A DNA stretch of 64,000 nt from DASVHS01 sp038244815 (GTDB lineage: Bacteria; Acidobacteriota; Thermoanaerobaculia; Gp7-AA8): the NCBI GenBank assembly GCA_038244815.1, contig JBBRTB010000002.1, positions 186,001 to 250,000 on the forward strand. Reading direction: 5' to 3'. Positions 6,922 to 13,698 of the stretch are shown piece after piece (within the stretch, counting starts at the first letter, position 1; every line of letters starts with the position of its first letter). Both the position numbers and the translations under genes were made by a program. Under the pieces are notes generated by a model. The model saw nothing but the letters and a program-made list of their open reading frames with translations, was not told the DNA's origin and searched no databases.

Positions 6922-8154
6922 ATGAGCGCTGATAAAAGAAAACAAATCCTCATCGGTTTCGCAGGTCTGGCCGTGGTCCTTGTCGTCGTGATCGCCCTCG
7001 TATCGCCGAAGTTCAAGAGCGAAGACGCGATGGGCGCGATCGGCGCGGTGCAGAAGCATCACGCGCCTCAGATCGCGCAGAAAGACGTGATCCTCGGCGA
7101 CGAACAGCTCAAACAGCAGCAGCAGGTTCTCTACGGTGACTTCCTCGCGGACGCTTCCGCGCTGCAGAACATCAGCGAGAACATCTCCACTGCGGCGCGA
7201 TCGGAGTCGGCGAGCCGGCTGTCGGCGCGCGCGCAGGAACTGCAGTCGCGATACTTCGCAGCAGCGAAGGCGCAGGTATTGGGTATGACAAAGCTGCCCT
7301 TTGACCCGTGCTGCGGAGCGAAAGCTCTCGAATCGCTCGAAGCCGACGTGAACGCGGCCGCAAGTCGGGCCAATCTGAGCAGCGTGGAAATGGAAGCGCT
7401 CAACTCTCGTCTCGAGTCGATGGCCGCGGCGTTTGAGAAGAATCTTGGTAGCCGCAACCTCGCCTCAATCGATGCCGACGTGGCCGGTCTCGGCGCCCGG
7501 CTGGAGAGCGCGAAGAACCTCGACGGCGCACGCTCGACGCTCGCCGCTGCCGCTCACGCTCTCGACGCACGTTCCAACGCCGCCTCGATGATCCGCGCGC
7601 GCGCCGACTACCTCGGCGCCACCGCGAAAGAAGCGCGCATCATCCTGCAGAGTGAAGACGCACTTTCAGCGGGTTCACGCGCCGAGTCGATGCTGCGCGA
7701 TGAAGCGCAGTCGCTCTCGCAGCGCGCCGTGCTCAACATGAAGGACAACCTGTCGTCCGCGACTGCTGACGTCGACTCGTTCGCGCACATGCGCGCCTCG
7801 CTCGACTCGGTGTCGAAATCGGTCGACAGCCGCGCGAACCTGTACAGCCGCGCATCGCTGGCGAGCTTCCGCCAGGACGCGGCGTCGTTCGCCCGTGCAG
7901 TCGAAGCGCGCAGCGCCGAAGCGGCGTCGCGCGCCAGCGTTGAGATGCGTGGACAACTCGCCAGCATCAGCAGCTACCTCGGCAGCGTCAGCAAACTCGA
8001 TTCACGCAACGCGGCGAGCCGCGCCAGCGTGGCCGAGTGCACCGCACAGCTCAGCAGCATCAACATGGCCGCGCGCAGCAACGCGCTGTACGCGTCGGTC
8101 CTGGCGAACAGCCAGGAGCTGGCGGCGTACTCGCAGAAGTCGCGCACGCAGTAA
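6922..8154 (+). CDS. Membrane-anchored Ala/Ser/Arg-rich helical protein, unknown family
   Basis: I do not recognise this 410-residue protein. It has a short basic N-terminus, one membrane segment (about residues 9-27) and a long, almost purely helical extracytoplasmic region rich in Ala, Ser, Arg, Leu, Glu and Gln. Loosely repeated phrases occur throughout (SRANL, SRASL, ARSAEAASRAS, DSRN), which suggests an elongated coiled coil or filament. A lone Cys pair (DPCCGAK, about residue 128) and one late Cys near residue 373 could allow disulfide cross-linking. The start is supported by AAGGAAGG six bases upstream. It has its own ECF-type promoter identical to that of the sigma gene and a hairpin terminator behind it, so it is probably a major target of that sigma factor, perhaps a cell-envelope spacer or stress protein. 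The role is inference. Confidence 0.75.
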   Translation: MSADKRKQILIGFAGLAVVLVVVIALVSPKFKSEDAMGAIGAVQKHHAPQIAQKDVILGDEQLKQQQQVLYGDFLADASALQNISENISTAARSESASRLSARAQELQSRYFAAAKAQVLGMTKLPFDPCCGAKALESLEADVNAAASRANLSSVEMEALNSRLESMAAAFEKNLGSRNLASIDADVAGLGARLESAKNLDGARSTLAAAAHALDARSNAASMIRARADYLGATAKEARIILQSEDALSAGSRAESMLRDEAQSLSQRAVLNMKDNLSSATADVDSFAHMRASLDSVSKSVDSRANLYSRASLASFRQDAASFARAVEARSAEAASRASVEMRGQLASISSYLGSVSKLDSRNAASRASVAECTAQLSSINMAARSNALYASVLANSQELAAYSQKSRTQ

Positions 8155-8164
8155 GTTCCCGTGC

Positions 8165-8194
8165 AGGAGTGCGGCGGCTTGCTGCCGCACTCCT
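8165..8194 (+). terminator. Hairpin terminator after the helical protein gene
   Basis: A perfect stem of 10-11 bp (GGAGTGCGGC at 8166-8175 with GCCGCACTCC at 8184-8193) begins 11 bp after the stop codon. The following T-tract is weak (TCTGTGCTATAA), so termination may be only partial. Confidence 0.55.
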
Positions 8195-8227
8195 CTGTGC
8201 TATAACCGCTCTGTCTCCAAAAACAAG

Positions 8228-11158
8228 ATGCGGTTGCTCCGATCTGGCGCCCTCGCTGTCACAGTCGCATTCGCCGCCCTCTCCAGCGCGGGCGCGCAGC
8301 AGCTATTCACGCGCCAGACGAAGTTCCTGAACCTCGTCTACTACGACAAGGCGCACGAGTACCTCACGTATCACCTCGAACGCTCGTTCGAGAACTCGCT
8401 GGCGTTCCATCGCAAGCTCTTCGACTACACACCGTCGGAGCCGATCGTCATCCTGATGCAGGACTTCGGCGACTACGGCCATGGCGGCACGTCGACGGTT
8501 CCGTGGAACTACATCAGCATCGGCATCGAGCCGTTCGACTATGTCTACGACACAATGCCGTCGAACGAGCGGATGAACTGGCTGATGCATCACGAGCTGG
8601 TGCACGTCGTGGCAACCGATAAAGCGGCAGGTGCGGACCTGCGCTTCCGCAAACTCTTCCACGGCAAGGTCGCACCGATCAGCGCGAACCCGCTGTCGAT
8701 GGTTTACAGCTACATGACCAGTCCGCGCTGGTACTCGCCGCGCTGGTATCACGAAGGGATTGCCGTCTTCCTCGAGACCTGGATGGCAGGCGGTGTTGGG
8801 CGCGTCCTGGGCGGCTATGATGAGATGGCGTTCCGCACGATGGTGCTCGAGAATGATCGCTTCTACGACGTGGTCGGACTGGAATCGGAAGGGACCACGA
8901 TCGATTTCCAGGTCGGACAGAATTCGTATCTCTACGGCACGCGCTTCGTCACCTTTCTCGCGGAGGAGCACGGGCCGGAGAAGGTGATCGAGTGGTTCAA
9001 TCGCACACCGGACAGCAAGCGTTACTTCAAGTCGCAGTTTCAACACGTGTTCGGCGTGCCGCTCGAGCATGAGTGGCGGCGCTGGATCACGTGGGAGCAC
9101 GACTGGCAGCGGAAGAATCTCGAGCGCATCCGCAAATACGACGTGACGAAGGAGCGCGCGATCACGAATGAAACGCTCGGCTCGGTGTCGCGCACGTTCT
9201 ACGATCGCCAGCACAACCTCCTGTACGCGGCGATCAACCGGCCGGCGCACGTCGCGCAGATCGTATCGATCGATGTGAAAAGTGGCGCGATCACGCCGCT
9301 CGCCGAAGTGCAATCGCCGGCGCTCTACTTCGTAACGTCACTCGCCTACGACGCAAAGGGTCGCAAAATTTTCTATACGACCGACAACACGTACGGCTGG
9401 CGCGATCTCAACGAGCTCGATCTGAGCAGCGGCCGCCATCGAGAGCTCCTGAAGAACGTGCGCACGGGCGACCTGGCAGTCAATCCTGTCGATCAGTCGC
9501 TGTGGGGCATCCAGCATCACAACGGCTTCTCGTCGCTGGTACGGTTCCCGAAGCCATACACGTCATGGCAGACGGTGATGACGCTCGACTACGGCCGCGA
9601 TATCTTCGACATGGACGTCTCGCCGGACGGCAAAACGATCAGCGCATCACTCATAGAAGCTTCCGGCGACCAGCAGCTCGTCGCCCTCGACATCGAGAAG
9701 CTGCTCAAAGGCCACTCGACGTTCCAGCCGCTGCACACGTTCGAGAACAACTCGCCGGAGAACTTCACGTTCTCGCCCGACAGCCGTTACCTCTACGGCA
9801 CGTCGTATTTCAGCGGTGTGTCAAATGTGTTCCGCTACGACCTGCAGGAGCACAAGCTCGACGCGCTGACGAACGTCGAGACAGGACTCTTTCGACCGAT
9901 CCCGATCTCGTCGACACAGATGATCGCGTACAAGTACACGTCCAGGGGATTCACGCCGGTCGTCCTCCCCATCCAGCCCCGCGACGACATCAACGCCATC
10001 GACTACCTCGGCCAGCAGGTGGTGGAGCGGTTTCCCGTTGTGAAGAGCTGGAACGCGGGATCGCCGGCGCGCGTCAATGTCGACGAGGTGACGACATACG
10101 CGGGACCATACAAGCCGATTGCGCAGACGCGGCTCGGATCGGTCTATCCGGTGATCGAAGGCTACAAGAGCACGGTCGCCGCGGGATTGCGGCTGAACTT
10201 CTCTGATCCGCTCGGGCTGAACCAGGTCGATCTCACCGCCGCCGTGTCGAATGCGCGCAAGAACGAGGAGCGTCTGCATCTGAAGCTCGGCTTCGATCAC
10301 ACGCCGTGGCGCTTACGCGTCAATTACAACGCGACCGATTTTTACGATCTTTTCGGTCCCACGAAAGTGAGCCGCAAAGGCTATTCGGCCGCGGGTGCCT
10401 ATCACCAGTTCCTCATCTACGAACGGCCGAAGACGCTCGAGTACACATTGAGCGCGGCGCATTACGGTGGGCTGGAAACGCTGCCGGAGTATCAGAACAT
10501 CGCCGCGCCGTTCCGCAGCTATCAAACCGCGAAGGCGCAGCTCGACTTCAAGGACCTGCGGCGCACGATCGGCGCCGTCGATGTCGAGCGCGGTCAGCGA
10601 TGGAGCCTTGCTTCCGTTGCCAGCGTGGCCAGCTCCGACTTTTTTCCCAAGATCTACGGCGACTACGAGCGTGGTTTCCTGCTGCCGATCGAACACTCCT
10701 CGCTCTGGCTGCGGGGCGCAGGGGGAAAGTCGTGGGGAGATCGCAACAACGCGTTCGCGAACTTCTACTTCGGCGCGTTCGGCAACAACTGGGTGGACTG
10801 GCAGGAAGTGCGGCGCTATCGAGAGATCGACAGCTTCCCTGGTCTTGAATTGAACGAAATCGGCGGGAACGACTTCGCGAAAGGCACCGTCGAGTGGACC
10901 CTGCCTGCCGTCAAGTTTGCACGACTCGGAGTGCCGTCGTTCTACACGAACTGGACACGGCTGGCGTTGTTCTCGTCGATGCTCGTCACCGACGTGACGC
11001 GCGACCGCAACACGATCCACGACGTCGGTGCGCAGGCGGACCTGTCGCTCGTCATGTTCTCGAACCTCGAGTCGACATTCTCGCTCGGCTACGCGGTCGC
11101 ATTCGACCACGGCAATCGTTCGTCCGAGGTGATGGTGTCGCTCAAACTTCTGAGATGA
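8228..11158 (+). CDS. Exported metallopeptidase (peptidase MA-like) with propeller and barrel-like C-terminal parts
   Basis: Secreted protein of 976 residues. A signal peptide (residues 1-24, ending SAGAQQ) is followed by a gluzincin domain with HELVH at 122-126 and a second zinc-ligand candidate in YHEGIAVF (Glu 176), as in peptidase MA/M1-like folds. Residues about 310-600 contain repeats of TolB/propeller type (FDMDVSPDGKTISASL, NFTFSPDSRYLYGTSYF). From about residue 640 to the end there are alternating strands like those of outer-membrane beta-barrels, finishing in VMVSLKLLR. The ATG at 8228 gives the signal peptide; TATAAC at 8201 may be the -10. Its stop codon overlaps the start of the PrsW-like gene (ATGA). 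The natural substrate is unknown, and the barrel part is inferred from strand pattern only. Confidence 0.8.
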   Translation: MRLLRSGALAVTVAFAALSSAGAQQLFTRQTKFLNLVYYDKAHEYLTYHLERSFENSLAFHRKLFDYTPSEPIVILMQDFGDYGHGGTSTVPWNYISIGIEPFDYVYDTMPSNERMNWLMHHELVHVVATDKAAGADLRFRKLFHGKVAPISANPLSMVYSYMTSPRWYSPRWYHEGIAVFLETWMAGGVGRVLGGYDEMAFRTMVLENDRFYDVVGLESEGTTIDFQVGQNSYLYGTRFVTFLAEEHGPEKVIEWFNRTPDSKRYFKSQFQHVFGVPLEHEWRRWITWEHDWQRKNLERIRKYDVTKERAITNETLGSVSRTFYDRQHNLLYAAINRPAHVAQIVSIDVKSGAITPLAEVQSPALYFVTSLAYDAKGRKIFYTTDNTYGWRDLNELDLSSGRHRELLKNVRTGDLAVNPVDQSLWGIQHHNGFSSLVRFPKPYTSWQTVMTLDYGRDIFDMDVSPDGKTISASLIEASGDQQLVALDIEKLLKGHSTFQPLHTFENNSPENFTFSPDSRYLYGTSYFSGVSNVFRYDLQEHKLDALTNVETGLFRPIPISSTQMIAYKYTSRGFTPVVLPIQPRDDINAIDYLGQQVVERFPVVKSWNAGSPARVNVDEVTTYAGPYKPIAQTRLGSVYPVIEGYKSTVAAGLRLNFSDPLGLNQVDLTAAVSNARKNEERLHLKLGFDHTPWRLRVNYNATDFYDLFGPTKVSRKGYSAAGAYHQFLIYERPKTLEYTLSAAHYGGLETLPEYQNIAAPFRSYQTAKAQLDFKDLRRTIGAVDVERGQRWSLASVASVASSDFFPKIYGDYERGFLLPIEHSSLWLRGAGGKSWGDRNNAFANFYFGAFGNNWVDWQEVRRYREIDSFPGLELNEIGGNDFAKGTVEWTLPAVKFARLGVPSFYTNWTRLALFSSMLVTDVTRDRNTIHDVGAQADLSLVMFSNLESTFSLGYAVAFDHGNRSSEVMVSLKLLR

Positions 11159-12159
11159 CGATGGTGCGGGTGGCGTTCGCGTTCGTTCCGGTCTCGCTGT
11201 TTCTCTGGAGCCTGCTGTACCTCGACAGCTACAAGCTCGTGAATGCGCGGCGGCTGTTGATCGTGATCGGCAGCGGAGCGATCGCGGCGTTCGCGAGTTA
11301 TCTCATCAATCAGCGCATCCTGGACGGTTTGCTCGTCGATCGCGGTATGCTCACCCACTTCGCCGCGCCGGCAGTCGAGGAAGCGCTGAAGGTGTTCCCG
11401 ATTTTGTTTCTGCTGCGCACGCGGCGCGTCGGCTTCGTCATCGACGCCGCGATCTGCGGATTCGCGACCGGTACGGGCTTCGCGCTCATCGAGAACCTGT
11501 ACTACATGGCCGTGCTGCCGCGGCGCGACGTCGCGTTCTGGATCGTGCGGGGATTCGGCACCGCGGTCATGCACGGCGGCACGACGGCGATGGCGGCGAT
11601 GATCACGCAGGCGATTTTTCAGCGTCGGGAATCGGAGAGGCTCGTCTACGCGTTGCCCGGCGTCGCCGCGGCGTTCCTCACACACGCCGTGTACAACCAG
11701 TTCATCCTTTCGCCGCTGGCGTCGGCGCTCGTCGTCACGGTCACGTTGCCGCCTCTGCTCGTGCTCGTCTTCGCGCAGACCGAGCGGTACGTGCAAACGT
11801 GGCTCGGCAGTGGATTCGACGTGGACAGCGAACTGTTGCAAGCCATTCGATCGGACGACTTCATCTCGACGCGCGCGGGACGTTACCTGCAATCATTGCG
11901 CGAACATTTCGACGGCGGCGTCGTCGCCGACATGCTCTGCTACCTGCGACTCAACGCCGAGCTGTCGTTGCGCGCGAAGGGTGTGCTCATGCTCCGCGAG
12001 AACGGGCTGCCCGTCACGAAAGACGCGGAGACCGGCGAGAAACTTACGGAGCTGAAGTACCTGCACTCCGCGATCGGCCGCACCGGCCAGCTCGCACTCA
12101 CGCCGATCCTGCATCGTTCATCGCACGAGCTGTGGCAGTTGCAGTTGCTCGATGGCTGA
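11155..12159 (+). CDS. PrsW-family intramembrane metalloprotease
   Basis: Polytopic inner-membrane protein of 334 residues, related to PrsW (site-1 protease of anti-sigma factor RsiW) and the wider CPBP/PrsW group. The motif EEALKVFPI (EExxK), the GFALIENLYYM segment, MHGGTTAMAAMI and THAVYN carry the expected acidic and histidine residues in membrane segments. A cytosolic C-terminal tail of about 110 residues follows (RAGRYLQSLREHFDGG onward). The ATG at 11155 overlaps the stop of the peptidase gene as ATGA, so the two are translationally coupled. A PrsW-like protease just downstream of an ECF sigma/anti-sigma pair could act on that anti-sigma factor; this is inference. Confidence 0.85.
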   Translation: MTMVRVAFAFVPVSLFLWSLLYLDSYKLVNARRLLIVIGSGAIAAFASYLINQRILDGLLVDRGMLTHFAAPAVEEALKVFPILFLLRTRRVGFVIDAAICGFATGTGFALIENLYYMAVLPRRDVAFWIVRGFGTAVMHGGTTAMAAMITQAIFQRRESERLVYALPGVAAAFLTHAVYNQFILSPLASALVVTVTLPPLLVLVFAQTERYVQTWLGSGFDVDSELLQAIRSDDFISTRAGRYLQSLREHFDGGVVADMLCYLRLNAELSLRAKGVLMLRENGLPVTKDAETGEKLTELKYLHSAIGRTGQLALTPILHRSSHELWQLQLLDG

Positions 12160-12164
12160 CGAGG

Positions 12165-12613
12165 CTGCGCCTCAGACCCGTGCATCCCCGTACTTACGAT
12201 CCCCTCGGACTTCCGCTACGCGGCCCTCCACTTCGCCTTCGGCTTATACGAGCTACCTTGTCGCGACAACGACCGCGCATACGGATCTCCCCGTTCCGCA
12301 CTTCCCCTTCAACGCGTGTTGCGCCCCCTGCCCCGGAATCCCATGCTCCTGCATCTCCGGACTTCGGAACACGGAATGTTGCCTTCGCCGCGACATGAGC
12401 GGCTCGGCTCTCTCGTAACTCTTCCGAGGCTGCAAGCTTCACTTCATCTTGCGGCCCACGTTGTTGCTCCCTCCATCGAGGCTTTCGACGTCCAGCTTCG
12501 AGCACCCGTCACGGTTTGCGTTGTGGACCTGCTACCGGGCGCTCCGGCGCTTTCCGGGACGGGACTCTCACCCGTTGGTGACGTGGAGCCCGACCCCTTG
12601 CTCCTGAACAGGT
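12165..12613 (-). mobile_element. Probable group II intron remnant (5' ribozyme part, no reverse transcriptase)
   Basis: The 454 bp between two convergent genes hold no believable protein gene. Read on the minus strand, the stretch is rich in GNRA-like and purine-rich stem-loops and has phrases seen in domain I of bacterial group II introns: ACGGGTGAGAGTCCCGT (a hairpin), CGAAAGCCTCGATGGAGGG, and GCGTAGCGGAAGTCCGAGG near its end. No GUGYG 5' boundary, domain V hairpin or maturase gene was found. It is therefore at best a truncated copy starting directly after the kinase gene and ending near the PrsW stop. It could be another structured RNA. A covariance-model search is needed. Confidence 0.42.
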
Positions 12614-13162
12614 TCAGTTGCTCGTTGTCTTCACGGCGCGCCGTTGGATGAGTGTAGCGATCTCCGCGGCCGCCGCGCGGAAACGCTCTTCCCAGTCGCC
12701 GCTGATCACCGTCCAGCGCGCGCCGAACTCGTCGAGCGCGGCACGAAAGGAATCGAAAAGCTCCTCGCGCGCGTCGCCGCCGCGGTCGCGCGCCGCGTCC
12801 GCCACCCACGGCACATCCGTGTCCATCAGGAGATAGAGATCGGCGCGCCGCGCGCGCGCTTCGTCGATGATCCATGGAGGGCAGTCGCCGTAGTAGTGAC
12901 GCGAGTACACGACCGTGCTGATGAGGTCGGTATCGAGGATCAACCAGGCCTCGGGCCCCGGGCCTCGGGCCTCGGATTCCACGTGCCCTCGGGCGATGGC
13001 CTCGACGTCGTCATACGAAAGCCGGTTGTTTCTCGCTTCCGCGTATTCGCGCGCGTACTCGGGGATCCACGGCTTTCCGAAATGTCGGGACAACCGTTCG
13101 GCCAGCCGGCTCTTCCCCGTCGACTCCGGGCCGATCAGGCAGATGCGAGTGATTTGCGCCAA
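12614..13162 (-). CDS. NadR-type small-molecule kinase (AAA_28), candidate thiamine or nicotinamide-riboside kinase
   Basis: P-loop kinase of 182 residues matching the ribosylnicotinamide-kinase domain of NadR, without the nucleotidyltransferase or DNA-binding parts. It has Walker A GPESTGKS near residue 10, the family motif EYAREY, ILDTDLISTVVYS and a lid-like DVPWVADAARDRGG. The start is a TTG at 13162 preceded by GAAGGG; this gives a normal N-terminus (AQITRICLIG) and overlaps the permease gene by 28 bp. It is the last gene of the TPP-riboswitch operon, so it probably phosphorylates and traps the vitamin imported by the permease. NadR kinases classically use nicotinamide riboside; a thiamine substrate is inferred from the riboswitch. 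The loop before ILDTDL is encoded by a heptamer array. Confidence 0.8.
   Translation of the reverse strand: MAQITRICLIGPESTGKSRLAERLSRHFGKPWIPEYAREYAEARNNRLSYDDVEAIARGHVESEARGPGPEAWLILDTDLISTVVYSRHYYGDCPPWIIDEARARRADLYLLMDTDVPWVADAARDRGGDAREELFDSFRAALDEFGARWTVISGDWEERFRAAAAEIATLIQRRAVKTTSN
12947..12974. repeat. Four tandem heptamers GGCCTCG (one GGCCCCG) inside the kinase gene
   Basis: Units lie at 12947, 12954, 12961 and 12968; the second has one change. They encode most of the ESEARGPGPEA segment in a loop that is also variable in length in NadR relatives, so protein length stays near normal. Confidence 0.8.
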
Positions 13163-13698
13163 TCGAAAAGACCCTTCATGCAGAGAACGCAGAAAAACGC
13201 ATACAACAGGGCGCTCGGCACTCGGCCGTTCATGAAGAACAATGGCACGTAGATGATGTCGACGGCGAGCCAGATCAGCCAGTTCTCGAGCAGCTTCTCG
13301 TTGAGCATCCACTGCCCGACGATGCTGAACCCGGTCGTGACCGCGTCGGAGAGCGGCGACTCCCCATTGATGACGAGCGACAGCCAGTACAGGAGCGCGG
13401 TGAGCGCGATGCCCACGAGCACCACTCCGATCCACTGCCGCTTCGTGGTGCGGCGCACGTGAAGCTCGCTCCGGTTCGCGCCGCCGTGCAGCCACTCGTA
13501 CCAGCCGTGAACCGAGAGCGCGAAGTAGACCACCTGCAGACCGGCATTCAGATAGAAACGCGATTGAAAGAAGACCACGCCATAAAGGAGCACGCTGACG
13601 ATTCCCGTCGGCCACGTCCACATGTTCTCCTTCACGGCCAGCCAGACGTTGACGAGCGTGAAGATGATGGCGGTGATTTCGAGCGGCGAGAAATTCAC
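13135..13698 (-). CDS. pnuT: PnuC-family vitamin permease, probably PnuT (thiamine)
   Basis: Inner-membrane protein of 187 residues with seven or eight membrane segments, matching the PnuC facilitator family. Diagnostic parts are NMWTWPTGIVSVLLYG, QVVYFALSVHGWYEWL and LENWLIWLAVDIIYVPLFF. Family members carry nicotinamide riboside (PnuC), thiamine (PnuT), riboflavin (PnuX) or deoxynucleosides and depend on a kinase for retention. The start is a GTG at 13698 whose GTGA overlaps the stop of the upstream PHP gene, and its 3' end overlaps the kinase gene. Control by a TPP riboswitch and a TonB receptor in the same operon point to thiamine; the pairing with a NadR-type kinase keeps nicotinamide riboside possible. 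Confidence 0.85.
   Translation of the reverse strand: MNFSPLEITAIIFTLVNVWLAVKENMWTWPTGIVSVLLYGVVFFQSRFYLNAGLQVVYFALSVHGWYEWLHGGANRSELHVRRTTKRQWIGVVLVGIALTALLYWLSLVINGESPLSDAVTTGFSIVGQWMLNEKLLENWLIWLAVDIIYVPLFFMNGRVPSALLYAFFCVLCMKGLFDWRKSLASA

Noticed and set aside
12194..12651. Short open frames of 60-111 codons on both strands of the gene-free stretch
   Set aside because: The translations are Arg/Gly/Ser-rich without any family pattern, and the minus-strand sequence fits structured RNA better.
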